A stretch of DNA of 64,000 nt from DATARH01 sp963734125 (GTDB lineage: Bacteria > Pseudomonadota > Alphaproteobacteria > ATCC43930 > CGMCC-115725), in NCBI GenBank assembly GCA_963734125.1, contig CAVTGB010000081.1, positions 48,472-112,471 on the forward strand, in the 5' to 3' direction. The notes under the pieces were generated by a model that saw only the letters and a list, made by a program, of their open reading frames with translations, had not been told where the DNA came from and did no database searches. The position numbers were made by a program, and so were the translations under genes. This document shows positions 1 through 8,782 of the stretch, one piece after another (the first letter of the stretch is position 1; each line of letters opens with the position of its first letter).

Positions 1-31
1 CGCGTTGGATGACTTAATCAGGGAGACCCCG

Positions 32-1252
32 ATGAGCCAGGCTCTCGACGGCATTCGCATCATCGATTTCACCCACGACCAGGCCGGCCCGTCCTGCACC
101 CAGATGCTGGCCTGGCTCGGTGCCGACGTCATCAAGATCGAGCGCCCGCCGCACGGCGACCGTGCGCGCAAGCTGTGGAACAGCGACAACCCCAACGTCG
201 ACAGCTTTTTCTTCCTGCTCCTCAACAGCAACAAGCGCAGCACCGTCATCGACCTGAAAACCGACGAGGGCAAGGAGATCGCCCGCCGCCTGATCAAGGA
301 AGCCGATGTCGTCGCCGAGAACCTCGGCCCCGGGGTCATGCAGCGCCTGGGGCTCGGTTGGGAGACGGTGCATGCATTGAACCCGCGCCTCGTCTACGCC
401 TCGGTCAAGGGCTTCGGCTCCTACGGCCCCTATAGCGGCTTCAAATGCTTCGAGCCGGTGGCGCAGGCAACCTCTGGCGCGATGAGCGTGACGGGTGAAG
501 CCGGCGGGCCGCCGTCGCTCAACGGCGCCAATATCGGCGACAGCGGTACGGGGATGCACCTCGCGATGGCGATCCTTGCCGCGCTGGTGCAGCGCGGGCG
601 CACCGGCGAAGGTCAGCTCGTCGAAGTGGCGATGCAGGAAGCAGTGTTGAACCTGACCCGCGTCAAGTTCACCCCGACCCTTGCCACCGGCGAGCCGCTC
701 GCGCGCACCGGCAACCGCTCGGTGACCGGCTCTTATGCCGATCTGGTGCGGTGCAAGGGTGAGGGGGTCGATGAATACGTCTACATGATGCTGCCGCCCG
801 ACAACCCCCAGACCTTCAATGCGATGGTCGAGATCATCGGCCGGCCCGACCTCCTCTCCGACGACCGCTTCTGCACCCCGCCGGCGCGCGCCGCCAATGC
901 GGCCGCGCTCACCGAAATCATCGAAGCCTGGGCGCGGCGCCACGACAAGCGCGAGGTGATGAAAGCATTCGCCGGGCGCGGCATCCCTTGCGGCGCGGTC
1001 TTCGACACGGCCGAGGTCTTGGCTGACGCGCATCTGCGCGAGCGCGGCACGATCGTCGATCTCGACCATCCGACGCGCGGCCGGTTCTCGACGATCATCA
1101 GCCCGCTGCGCCTGTCAGCTTCGCCCCTCGAGCCGCGCCGCGCGCCGCTCTACGGCGAACATACCGCGGACGTGTTGCGCGGCCTCGCCGGCTATACCGA
1201 TGACGAGATCGCGGCGCTGCGCGACAAAGGGGTGATTACCCAGGCAAAATAG
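32..1252 (+). CDS. CaiB/BaiF family III CoA-transferase, formyl-CoA-transferase-like
   Basis: Predicted cytoplasmic enzyme moving CoA between carboxylic acids through an aspartyl-CoA intermediate. The 406-residue protein follows formyl-CoA transferase along its whole length: an N-terminal Rossmann start (LDGIRIIDFTHDQAGP), then NSNKRS, a GDSGTGMHLA motif whose Asp170 matches the catalytic aspartate of Frc, and AMQEAVLNL. The glycine-rich loop (GGGGQ) that covers the Frc active site is missing, so the substrate need not be oxalate or formate. The ATG at 32 was chosen because GGGAGA precedes it; an in-frame TTG at 5 lacks a site. It heads a forward run of small redox and hydrolase genes. The family is sure, the substrate unknown. 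Confidence 0.88.
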   Translation: MSQALDGIRIIDFTHDQAGPSCTQMLAWLGADVIKIERPPHGDRARKLWNSDNPNVDSFFFLLLNSNKRSTVIDLKTDEGKEIARRLIKEADVVAENLGPGVMQRLGLGWETVHALNPRLVYASVKGFGSYGPYSGFKCFEPVAQATSGAMSVTGEAGGPPSLNGANIGDSGTGMHLAMAILAALVQRGRTGEGQLVEVAMQEAVLNLTRVKFTPTLATGEPLARTGNRSVTGSYADLVRCKGEGVDEYVYMMLPPDNPQTFNAMVEIIGRPDLLSDDRFCTPPARAANAAALTEIIEAWARRHDKREVMKAFAGRGIPCGAVFDTAEVLADAHLRERGTIVDLDHPTRGRFSTIISPLRLSASPLEPRRAPLYGEHTADVLRGLAGYTDDEIAALRDKGVITQAK

Positions 1253-1255
1253 CTG

Positions 1256-1285
1256 GTCATAGCCGGGCTTGACCCCGCCATCCGA
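1256..1285. repeat. single arm of a GTCATxGCCGGGCTTGAC-type palindromic repeat
   Basis: The short stretch right after the CoA-transferase stop carries the GCCGGGCTTGACC core seen in fuller copies at 49021-49111 and 51586-51649. Only one arm is recognisable and it does not fold on itself as those do. I take it as a degenerate or half element. Confidence 0.45.
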
Positions 1286-1312
1286 GGGATGATTTTTCAG
1301 AGGAGCAAAAGG

Positions 1313-1942
1313 ATGCCCGAGATTTTCGAAGTCATGAGCACGATGCGGGCGATGCGGCGGCTGAAGCCGGACCCGGTGCCCGACGAATTGATCAACAAGA
1401 TCCTGCAGGCAGGGCAATGGGCGCCCTCTGGCGGCAACACCCAGCGCTGGCGCTTCCTCGTGGTCAAGGACCCCGAGGTGAAGAAGAAGGTGCAGGTCTA
1501 TTATAAGCGCCTGTTCGACGAGTCGGTCGGGCCGCGCTATGCCTCGAGCGCGCCGCCGCCGGGCTCCGACCCGGCGCGCTACAAACGCCAGCACGCCGCG
1601 GTCGAATACCTGACCGACCATTACCACGAGGCGCCGGTATGGATCGTCGCCTGCCTCGAAGACGGCGAGAACCCCGGCCGCACCGCCGGCTCGTCGATCT
1701 ATGGGGCGGTGCAGAATATGTGCCTGGCGTGCCGGGCGCTCGGCCTCGGCACGACCTTGACGACGCGCCATACCGGCTACGGCAAGGAGGTCGATGCGAT
1801 CTTCGGCCTGCCGCCGGGCGCCCATTCCTACGCGATCCTGCCGATCGGCTGGCCGATGGGCAATTTCGGGCCATTGGGCCGCGGACCCTTGAAGGACGTC
1901 GTGTACGGCGACCAGTGGGGCAAGCCCTACGCCGGCCTATAA
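1313..1942 (+). CDS. nitroreductase family FMN oxidoreductase
   Basis: A 209-residue flavoprotein of the NfsB/FRase I fold, expected to reduce nitro groups, quinones or other electrophiles with NAD(P)H. The N-terminus has the family FMN phosphate-binding pattern (MRAMRRLKPDPVP, then WAPSGGNTQRWRF), and the C-terminal half holds the LGLGTTLTTRH region and the LPIGWP segment that packs on the flavin. I used the ATG at 1313 because AGGAG lies eight bases upstream; an in-frame ATG at 1289 has no such site. It sits 60 bases behind the CoA-transferase and 21 bases before a CMD-family gene, so co-transcription is likely. The substrate cannot be inferred. Confidence 0.9.
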   Translation: MPEIFEVMSTMRAMRRLKPDPVPDELINKILQAGQWAPSGGNTQRWRFLVVKDPEVKKKVQVYYKRLFDESVGPRYASSAPPPGSDPARYKRQHAAVEYLTDHYHEAPVWIVACLEDGENPGRTAGSSIYGAVQNMCLACRALGLGTTLTTRHTGYGKEVDAIFGLPPGAHSYAILPIGWPMGNFGPLGRGPLKDVVYGDQWGKPYAGL

Positions 1943-1963
1943 CCAACGGAGAGGAAGAAAATC

Positions 1964-2512
1964 ATGCCTCGTGTAGCTCCGGTTACCGGCAAGGCCGATG
2001 TCGCGGCCGAACATCACCACATCGTCGACGATGTCGTCAGCGTCTTCGGCCAGGTGCGGGGGCCGTTCAGCATGCTTTTGCACAGCCCGCCCTTGGCCGA
2101 GCGGATGCTGCAGTTCGTCAAGTTCAACCGCGGCGGCACGATCGTTGAGCCGCGCCTCTTGTCGCATTCGATCCTGGCTTCGGTGCGCGAGCGCGAGGCG
2201 GCCTACGTGTGGTCGGCGCAGGTCGGCGCCGCGCGCCGCGCCGGGGTGCCGGAGGCGACGATCGACATCCTGCGCGCCAAGGGCGACCCCGCTCCCCTCG
2301 GCGAAGACGAGCGCGACATCGTCACCTACACGCGCCAGCTGGTGCGCAACAACCGGGTCGACCAGGCGGTGTTCGACCGTTTGCAAAAACGCCACGGCAC
2401 GCAGTGGCTGGTCGAGCTGACCGCCTTCGCCGGCTATTTCGGCATGCTGTCTGGGATGGTCAACGCCTTCGAGGTGCCGGCCCCGCCCGATGGCGACAAA
2501 CTGCCGGCGTGA
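1964..2512 (+). CDS. carboxymuconolactone decarboxylase (CMD/AhpD-like) family protein
   Basis: A 182-residue all-helical protein of the CMD/AhpD superfamily. The core helix pair is visible as SVREREAAYVWSAQVGAARR followed by the GVPEATIDILRAK segment. It lacks the CxxC pair of AhpD, so it is more like decarboxylase-type members than a peroxidase partner. A GGAGAGGAAG ribosome site precedes the ATG. It lies 21 bases after the nitroreductase and before an FMN-binding protein, a grouping that suggests a shared oxidative or degradative task. The exact reaction is not evident. Confidence 0.85.
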   Translation: MPRVAPVTGKADVAAEHHHIVDDVVSVFGQVRGPFSMLLHSPPLAERMLQFVKFNRGGTIVEPRLLSHSILASVREREAAYVWSAQVGAARRAGVPEATIDILRAKGDPAPLGEDERDIVTYTRQLVRNNRVDQAVFDRLQKRHGTQWLVELTAFAGYFGMLSGMVNAFEVPAPPDGDKLPA

Positions 2513-2570
2513 GCCAACTCGCATCGATCATCAGCGCGCGCGTGATTTCCAACCAACCCGAGGACCTCAA

Positions 2571-3008
2571 ATGGCCAAGATTCCCAAAATCCTGCACTCG
2601 CACATCAACACTGCCTTTCCCGCCAATGTGTGCCTCCTCGGCTCGGTGTTGCCCAATGGCTTTGCGCAAGTCACCCCGCGCGGCGGCACGATGGTGTTCA
2701 ACGACGAGCATATTGGCCTGTGGGAGCGGGGCAGCGGCAGCTCGGCCGACGCTATGAAGGACGGCAGCAAGCTGATGATCTATTTCAGAAAGCCGTCGCT
2801 GCGCGAAGAGGGCGTCTTGCCGCGCGGCGGGATCGCCCGCTTTTATGGCACCGCCAAGATCTACAAGTCCGGGCCGATCTACGAGGAGGTCTGGCAGCGG
2901 CTGGTCCAGCCCGAGAAAGAGCGCGATCCGGAGAAAAAGGGCTATGCGGTGCTGATCGCGGTCGAGCGCGCCGAGGATCTCGCCGGGCAGCCGTTGACCC
3001 TCGACTGA
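2571..3008 (+). CDS. pyridoxamine 5'-phosphate oxidase-like FMN-binding protein
   Basis: A 145-residue split-barrel protein that probably binds FMN. It shows the typical strand pattern: CLLGSVLPNGFAQVTPRGG, then KDGSKLMIYFRKPSL and GIARFYGTAKIY. Family members range from PNP oxidase relatives to F420- or heme-binding proteins, so only the fold is assigned. The ATG at 2571 follows the purine-rich CCCGAGGACC. It is the fourth gene of the forward run, 51 bases ahead of the broken amidohydrolase gene. Confidence 0.82.
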   Translation: MAKIPKILHSHINTAFPANVCLLGSVLPNGFAQVTPRGGTMVFNDEHIGLWERGSGSSADAMKDGSKLMIYFRKPSLREEGVLPRGGIARFYGTAKIYKSGPIYEEVWQRLVQPEKERDPEKKGYAVLIAVERAEDLAGQPLTLD

Positions 3009-3059
3009 GCGAACAGACCGAAGCCGCCGTCGCGAGAGAGCTGAAAGGGAGAGGCTGCG

Positions 3060-4786
3060 ATGTACGATCTGGTGATCCGCGGGGCGAGCGTTATCGACGG
3101 GCTCGGCCACGACCCGGTCCGCGCCGATGTCGCGGTAGCGGGCGGCCGGATCGCGGCGATCGGCGACGGTGGGCAGCGATGCCGCCGAGGTCGTCGATGC
3201 CGGCGGGCTCGCGCTGATGCCGGGCATCATCGACCTCCACACCCATTACGACGCGCAGGTGACCTGGGACCGACCCTGTCGCCTTCGCCCTCGCTCGGCG
3301 TCACGACTCGGCGGTGATGGGCAATTGCGGCTTCGGCATCGTGCCGAGCCCGCCGCAGCTGCGCGATCTGATCATGCGCAACCTCGCGGTCGTCGAGGGC
3401 ATGGACCTCGACGCGCTGCGCGCCGGGATCGACTGGCAGTTCCAGTCCTTCGCCGAATACCTCGACGGTGCTGCGCGCGCGCGGCCCTACACGAACCTCG
3501 CCGTGCTGGTCGGGCATTCGGCGGTGCGCACCGCGGTGATGGGCGAACGACGCCTCGGTACGCAAAGAGCCGACCGCCGGCCGAGCTCGGCCGAGATGAA
3601 GCGGCTCGTCGCCGAGGCGATGGACCAGGGCGCGATCGGGCTTGGCGCCTCCTATTCGCTCAATCATTCGGGCTGGGGCGGCGTGCCGATGCCGTCGACG
3701 ATCAGCGATCTGTCGGAGTTCGACGCGCTGGTCGGGGCGATGGGCGGGCCGGGGCGCGGCGTCGTCGAGATCTCCTCGGGCCCGATCCCGGTCGACGCGA
3801 TGGAGGAGATCGCCGCCCGCCACGGCCGCCGCATCTTCATGAGCACCGCGCTCGCGCTCTACAACGAGCAGTATCCCGAGCGCGCGATCGGCATGTTCGA
3901 TGCCTGCGCCGCGGCCCAGTCGCGCGGCAACGAGCTCTACATCCAGATCACCTGCCAGCCGCTGTCGTTCGATTTCACCCTGGCCAGCGCCTACCCATTC
4001 TACAGCCACCCGGCGTTCGACCCGATCAAGGCCTACGACCGCGAGCAGCTGAAGGCGGTGTTCCGCGACCCGAGCTTCCGCGACCGTTTCCGCGCCGATC
4101 TGAAGACGCCGCTGCCCGGCACCGTGTTCCAGGGCAACTGGGAACGCGTCATCGTCGCGGCGCCGGTAAAGCCCGAGAACAGCCGGGCTCGCCGACCGTA
4201 CGATCGCCGACATCGCCCGCGATCGCGGCCAGCGATCCGCTCGACGTGATGCTCGACCTCGGGCTCGAAGAGAACCTCGACACCGGGTTTGTCGGGCGGT
4301 TCTTCAATGCCGTCGATGACGGGGTCGAGCCGCTGGTCAGGCACAAGGCCGGGGTCATCGCGCTGTCCGACGCCGGTGCGCATCTGGTGTATCTGTGCGA
4401 CGCCGGGTTTGGGCTCTATTTCCTCGGCCATTGGGTGCGCGACCGCGGCGCCTTCGACCTGCCGGAGGGCGTGCGCCGGCTGACCAGCCATCAGGCCGGG
4501 CTCTACGGCATCCCCGATCGCGGCCGGATCGCGCCCGGCGCCTTCGCCGATCTCCTGCTGTTCGATCCCGCCACGGTCGGCATCTCCGACGTCGCGCCGG
4601 GTCAACGACCTGCCCGGCGGCGGCCCGCGGACAATCCGCGATCCGATGGGCGTCCACGGCGTCTTTGTCAACGGGGTCAAGGTCTTCGACGCCAAGGGCT
4701 ACGCCCGACTCGAGAGCGGGCCGGGCCGGGTGCTCGACCGCTTCCTGCCGGCGCGGCGCACGACCCTCGCGAGCGCGGCGCAATAG
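3060..4786 (+). pseudogene. N-acyl-D-amino-acid deacylase-type amidohydrolase, multiply frameshifted
   Basis: Pieces in all three forward frames line up, in order, with a D-aminoacylase/DAN family amidohydrolase of about 570 residues. Frame 3 gives MYDLVIRGASVIDG; frame 1 gives the metal-binding DLHTHYDAQVTWD; frame 3 gives PTLSPSPSLGVTT; frame 2 gives MGNCGFGIVPSPP through about 4170; frame 1 gives IALSDAGAHLVYL with the C-terminal barrel; and frame 2 gives VNDLPGGGPRTIRDPMG to the TAG at 4784-4786. A short detour to frame 3 (NDASVRKEPTA) occurs near 3550-3590. At least seven indels are therefore needed. Catalytic residues survive between breaks, so this is either recent decay or a low-quality stretch of sequence. 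GGGAGAGGC precedes the ATG. Confidence 0.8.
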
Positions 4787-4791
4787 GCCGG

Positions 4792-5385
4792 ATGCGGGCC
4801 GCCCGCGTCCTCCTCGCGTTTTGGGCGGCGGCGGGCGCGGCCTGCGGCGTCATCGGCGCTAGCGAGGCGCTGACCGACGCGCAACAGGTCATCGCCGACA
4901 TCAAGATCGCTCCGGCCGATGTGAAGGGGGCGGAGCAGAGACCGGGCGAGCTGACGATCAGCGCCGCCGCCGATCATGCCGACCGCGCCTACCGTGTCGG
5001 CGAGCCGATCGCCCTCTCGGTGCAGGTTAACCAGGCAGCCTATGTCGCCGTGCTGCGGGTCATGCCCAACGGCGCCACGACGCTCCTCTTCCCCAACCGC
5101 CGGCAGCCGAGTGCAGAGGTGCCGGCCGATGTGCCACTGCGCCTCCCCGAACCCGGGGGGCCGGCGATCACTGCCGCCGATAAGCCCGGGGCCGAGCTCT
5201 TCGAATTTATCGCCTCGACCCGTGGCAATTCGTGGCTCTTCCACCGCAAGCCCCAGCCCTCGGCCGACTTTGCCGAATTCGGCACGACGACGCGCGAAGT
5301 GGCCCGCGACATCTTCCGCTCGCTGCGCGGCGCGCCCGGCTCCAGCGCCGCCGCGCATCTGGTGCTCCGGGTGGCCGGCGATTAG
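4792..5385 (+). CDS. DUF4384 domain protein, probably exported
   Basis: A 197-residue protein with a hydrophobic N-terminus (VLLAFWAAAGAAC) that could be a Sec signal; the cysteine at 18 is preceded by GAA, a poor lipobox. The mature part contains the DUF4384 core: DRAYRVGEPIALSVQVNQ, then AAYVAVLRVMPNGATTLLFP and an ending in LFEFIASTRG. Such domains are found beside caspase-like or kinase sensor domains in other bacteria but stand alone here. It starts six bases after the amidohydrolase stop, so it is probably the last gene of that run. Function unknown. Confidence 0.75.
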   Translation: MRAARVLLAFWAAAGAACGVIGASEALTDAQQVIADIKIAPADVKGAEQRPGELTISAAADHADRAYRVGEPIALSVQVNQAAYVAVLRVMPNGATTLLFPNRRQPSAEVPADVPLRLPEPGGPAITAADKPGAELFEFIASTRGNSWLFHRKPQPSADFAEFGTTTREVARDIFRSLRGAPGSSAAAHLVLRVAGD

Positions 5386-5396
5386 CCCCCGCGGCG

Positions 5397-5726
5397 TCAG
5401 CCGACGGCAACGAAATCGTAGATCCCGACCCCCTGGATCACCAGGAACTTGCAGGCGCCGCCGGCTTCGCCATGCACGTGATGCGCGGTCTTGGGCGGCA
5501 CCGCGCAGCGCTGGCCTGGTTCGAGCCGGTAGTTGTGCCGCGGCGCCCGGGTCTCGACGATCATCGGGCCTTCGAGGCAGACAAAGCTGTCGGTGATCGC
5601 GCTGTGATAATGCCACGGCACACTCTGGCCCTCGGCCAGCGTCAATACCTGCGCGCGCAGATCGGCGCCCTCGGCGACGATCTCGCGGCCAGCCAGTTCG
5701 TATGTGCCGCGCGAGCGGGTTTCCAT
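5397..5726 (-). CDS. small single-domain cupin
   Basis: A 109-residue protein consisting of one cupin barrel. Motif 1 is visible as PWHYHSAITDSFVCLEG, with two metal-binding histidines and an aspartate in the usual glutamate position; motif 2 is PGQRCAVPPKTAHHVHGEAG with the third histidine. It probably binds a divalent metal and a small ligand or acts as a small dioxygenase or isomerase. It converges with the DUF4384 gene and diverges from the CmcJ-like gene, and looks monocistronic. Confidence 0.8.
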   Translation of the reverse strand: METRSRGTYELAGREIVAEGADLRAQVLTLAEGQSVPWHYHSAITDSFVCLEGPMIVETRAPRHNYRLEPGQRCAVPPKTAHHVHGEAGGACKFLVIQGVGIYDFVAVG

Positions 5727-5875
5727 CGGCCCCTCCGGTCTCTGACGGTCAGGCGAGATTAGAACGAAATTTCGCGCTGTCGAGTCGCCCCCTCGTTCGT
5801 CTGTGCCGCCGGGGCCAGTTGAACGGGAGGACGGGCGACCCTATCATCACAGTGTCTTCCGTCGAGGAGCCGCCG

Positions 5876-6850
5876 ATGGCCGAGATCGCCGAACTGGACA
5901 CCGCCCCCGCCACGATCGAGGCGAACCTCATCTACCTCGCCGGCGGGGCTGACAGGCTGGTGACCTACGTCGCCGCGCCGGGCGGGCGCGACGAGCGCAG
6001 CGGCGGCGGCAGCGAAACGCACCCGGTCGTCATCCACAACGGCCGGCCGCTTGTCGACCGCTTCCAATTCGAGCGCGAGGGCTTTCGTTTTGTCGGTTCC
6101 CCGACGCGGGTCGCCGATTTCTTCGACGATGCGGAAGTGCGGCGCGTCTATTACCCCGAATGCGAGGCCCTCATAAAAAAGGTGAGCGGCGCCAAGCGCG
6201 TCGTCGTCTTCGACCACACGCTGCGAACGGGGAGCGACGAGCAGCGCGAGAGGATGAAAATCCGCGACGTCGTCAGCCGTGTCCACAACGACTACACCGA
6301 ATGGTCGGGGCCGCAGCGGGTGCGCGACATCATGGGCGATGAGGCCGAGGAATTGTTGCGCGGCCGCTTTGCGATCATCCAGGTGTGGCGCCCGATCAAC
6401 AACCCCGTCGAAAGCCACCCGCTGGCGATCTGCGATGCGCAAACCGTCCGGCCCGAAACCCTCGTCGTCAACGAGCGCCGCTACCAGGGCCGCACCGGCC
6501 AGACCTACGGCATCACCTACGACCCCGGCCAGCGCTGGTACTGGTTTCCCCACATGCGGCCGGACGAAGCCCTGGTCTTCAAGGTCTACGAATCGGTGAA
6601 TGACGGCCGCGCCCGCTGGACCGCCCACACCGCCTTCGAAGACCCGACCTCGCCCCCCAACGCAAGGCCCCGCGAAAGCATCGAAATCCGCACGCTGGCG
6701 TTTTCTAGAAAGCGGCAGCGAGGAGCGGCAGTCGAGCGAGTTTACCGTGAAAACGTCGGCAGCACAACCATGACTGGCTCGCGCCAGAATGTTGCTGCGA
6801 TAGCGGAATCACGGGCAAAAGCATCGTTGTACTCGCTGAACACCTGGTGA
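5876..6850 (+). CDS. CmcJ/NvfI-family oxidoreductase with an abnormal C-terminal tail
   Basis: The first 276 residues match the CmcJ/NvfI family (2-oxoglutarate/Fe(II)-type enzymes related to 7-alpha-cephem methoxylase). They include VHNDYTEWSGPQRV, WRPINNPVESHPLAICDA and YWFPHMRPDEALVFKVYES, ending with SIEIRTLAF at about 6703 where the family normally stops. The remaining 48 residues (6704-6850) are unrelated, basic, and antisense to a truncated NTF2-like remnant. The native stop therefore seems lost through a deletion or frameshift. I chose the ATG at 5876 behind GAGGAG over an upstream in-frame start. Confidence 0.8.
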   Translation: MAEIAELDTAPATIEANLIYLAGGADRLVTYVAAPGGRDERSGGGSETHPVVIHNGRPLVDRFQFEREGFRFVGSPTRVADFFDDAEVRRVYYPECEALIKKVSGAKRVVVFDHTLRTGSDEQRERMKIRDVVSRVHNDYTEWSGPQRVRDIMGDEAEELLRGRFAIIQVWRPINNPVESHPLAICDAQTVRPETLVVNERRYQGRTGQTYGITYDPGQRWYWFPHMRPDEALVFKVYESVNDGRARWTAHTAFEDPTSPPNARPRESIEIRTLAFSRKRQRGAAVERVYRENVGSTTMTGSRQNVAAIAESRAKASLYSLNTW

Positions 6851-6876
6851 ATGGCAGCTTCATCCCCTTCGGACAC
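6742..6876 (-). pseudogene. truncated NTF2-like/SnoaL-type domain fragment
   Basis: A 44-codon frame starting at GTG resembles the N-terminal helix of NTF2-like (SnoaL/DUF4440) proteins: EAAIHQVFSEYNDAFARDS, then a short strand ending in VMVVLPT. Intact members run to about 120-140 residues, so more than half is missing. It begins three bases after the HemL-like stop and was probably that gene's operon partner. Its 3' end coincides with the abnormal tail of the convergent CmcJ-like gene, which suggests one deletion removed both ends. The family call is tentative. Confidence 0.5.
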
Positions 6877-6878
6877 GA

Positions 6879-8207
6879 CTACCCCCCTGACAGGCCCGCG
6901 AATAGCGGCCCCCGGCTTTCGGCGAATTCCTCGACGGCGGCGATGAGCTTGTCGGCGTCGGCGGCGTCGAGGGCGATCGAGAGCGCCATCATGCCGCGCT
7001 TGGCGATCCAGACGCCGCGCGCCAGCAGGTCGAAGTAGAAGAGGTCGAGGAGGCCGGCATTCCCCCGGGCCGCGTCGGCCTCGCAGCGGATCGGGGCATC
7101 GGTCATGTGCACCCCGATCATCGAGCCCAGCCCGGTGAACTGCATCGCCAGGCCATGCCGGCGGACAGTCGCGTTGAGGCGCTCGCGCAGACCTTCGCCG
7201 AACCGGTTGAGGGTGCGGGCGCGCTCGGGGGTGTAGATTTCGGTGAGGCCGACGAGGCCGGCATTCATCGTGAGGACGTTGTTGTTGAAGGTCCCGGCGT
7301 GCTGGAACCCGTCCTTCCGGCGTGGGTCGAACCATTCCATCAGCGAAGCTTTGCCGCCGAACGCGCCAAAGCTCATGCCGCCGCCGACGTATTTGCCCAA
7401 GGTCGTCATGTCGGGGAGGATCCCCAACGCCTCCTGCAACCCGCCGGGCGAGAGGCGCGAGGTCATCACTTCGTCGAAAATGAGGATGGCGCCGGTTTCG
7501 CTCGCGAGCGCGCGCAGGTCGGCGAGGAACTCGGGCGCGGCCGGGATGCAGCCGCTGCCGCCGAGCATCGGCTCGATGAGGATCGCGGCCAGATCATGAG
7601 CGTGCGGCGCGACGAGGGCGCGGGTGCCGGGGATGTCGTTGTACTGAGCGACAAGAAACTCGAAGGGCGCGTTGACCCGGCTGCCCTTGCCGCGGAAATA
7701 GAAGACGCCGCCGTGATAGCCGCCCTTGAAGACGAGGATCTTCTCGCGCCCGGTCACCGCGCGCGCCAGGCTTACCGCCATCAGATTGGCTTCGGTACCG
7801 CTATTGGTGAAGCGCACCAGGTCGATCGAGGGAAAGCGCGCGCAGATCGCCGCGGCGAAGCGGGCTTCGGCCGGACCCTGCGCCCCCATGTTCCAGCCGG
7901 TGTCGAGCGCCTGGTCGAGCGCGCGGCGAATGAGCGGGTGCGAATGACCGTAGAGGCCGGCGGTGAATTCGCTGAGGAAATCCAAGTATTCGTGGCCGTC
8001 CGCATCCCACAGGCGCGCGCCCTCGCCCCGCACCATCGTCAAGGGAAAGGGTTCGGCATAGATCGAATGGCGGGTGTTGCCGCCGGGGAGCGCGGCGCAG
8101 GCCGCTTCGTACTGCGCCAGGCTCTTCGGGTTCCGCCTGCGGTACTCGTCCTGCGCCTCGGCGAGCGCGGCGGCGACATTGATATTGGCGGGATGGGTCG
8201 GGCTCAT
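6879..8207 (-). CDS. class III PLP aminotransferase, glutamate-1-semialdehyde aminomutase-like
   Basis: A 442-residue fold-type I PLP enzyme. It carries RFTNSGTEANLMAVSLARA for phosphate binding, FDEVMTSR with the ring-nitrogen aspartate at about 245, and LGKYVGGGMSFGAFGG with the Schiff-base lysine at about 272. The closest family pattern is HemL/GSA aminomutase, but many such paralogues are transaminases outside heme synthesis, and the neighbourhood has no heme gene. The ATG at 8207 is preceded by GGAGGAGACACC, better than a start further upstream. Its downstream neighbour is an NTF2-like remnant. Confidence 0.85.
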   Translation of the reverse strand: MSPTHPANINVAAALAEAQDEYRRRNPKSLAQYEAACAALPGGNTRHSIYAEPFPLTMVRGEGARLWDADGHEYLDFLSEFTAGLYGHSHPLIRRALDQALDTGWNMGAQGPAEARFAAAICARFPSIDLVRFTNSGTEANLMAVSLARAVTGREKILVFKGGYHGGVFYFRGKGSRVNAPFEFLVAQYNDIPGTRALVAPHAHDLAAILIEPMLGGSGCIPAAPEFLADLRALASETGAILIFDEVMTSRLSPGGLQEALGILPDMTTLGKYVGGGMSFGAFGGKASLMEWFDPRRKDGFQHAGTFNNNVLTMNAGLVGLTEIYTPERARTLNRFGEGLRERLNATVRRHGLAMQFTGLGSMIGVHMTDAPIRCEADAARGNAGLLDLFYFDLLARGVWIAKRGMMALSIALDAADADKLIAAVEEFAESRGPLFAGLSGG

Positions 8208-8286
8208 GGTGTCTCCTCCGGAGCCTGCCGGTTGTAGCATAAAGCCGAGCGCGTATGATTGCCGGAAGCGACAGGGGGCCGATCGG

Positions 8287-8778
8287 ATGGCCGAGAAGCG
8301 GGTCGAGCGGCGGCTGACGGCGATCCTCGCCGCCGATGTCGTCGGCTATTCGCGGCTGATCGGTGAGGATGAGGAAGGGACGCTGGCGGCTCTCCGGGCG
8401 CTGCGCCGCGAGCTGGTCGATCCGGGGATTGCCGAGCATAAAGGGCGCATCGTCAAAACGACCGGCGACGGGCTCCTCGTCGAGTTCGCCAGCGTTATCG
8501 ACGCGCTGCGCTGCGCCGCCGAGATGCAGCGCAGGGTCGCGGAACGCAACGAGCCGATACCGGCCGAGCGCCGCCTCCAGTTCCGCATCGGCGTCCATCA
8601 GGGCGACATCGTCGTCGAGGGCGACGACATCCTCGGCGATGGCGTCAATATCGCCGCCCGGCTGGAAGCGCTGGCCGAACCGGGCGGGATCTGCGTCTCG
8701 GCTCGGGTCCAGGAAGACGCCGCCGGCCGGCTCGACCTCGCCTTTCAAAAACATCGCCCGGAAGGTGCGGGTCTATAG
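8287..8778 (+). CDS. class III adenylate/guanylate cyclase domain (5' part of a split cyclase-TPR gene)
   Basis: The 163-residue frame is a near-complete class III nucleotide cyclase domain. It has AAILAADVVGYSRLIGEDE with a metal aspartate, KTTGDGLLVEF, RIGVHQGDIVVEGDDILGDG and VNIAARLEALAEPGGICVS. In intact relatives the domain continues through a linker (KNIARKVRVYSV) into a TPR region. Here that linker is read only in the next frame, with roughly eight residues before it missing, and the frame stops at 8778. A palindromic repeat then begins at 8783. It may still make a free cyclase domain, or the whole gene may be dead. Confidence 0.75.
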   Translation: MAEKRVERRLTAILAADVVGYSRLIGEDEEGTLAALRALRRELVDPGIAEHKGRIVKTTGDGLLVEFASVIDALRCAAEMQRRVAERNEPIPAERRLQFRIGVHQGDIVVEGDDILGDGVNIAARLEALAEPGGICVSARVQEDAAGRLDLAFQKHRPEGAGL

Positions 8779-8782
8779 CGTT

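Noticed and set aside
6879..8207. hemL of tetrapyrrole synthesis
   Set aside because: The family match is to a broad GSA-aminomutase-like group. The neighbours are unrelated to heme, and one cannot tell a true HemL from a paralogue here, so I gave no gene symbol.
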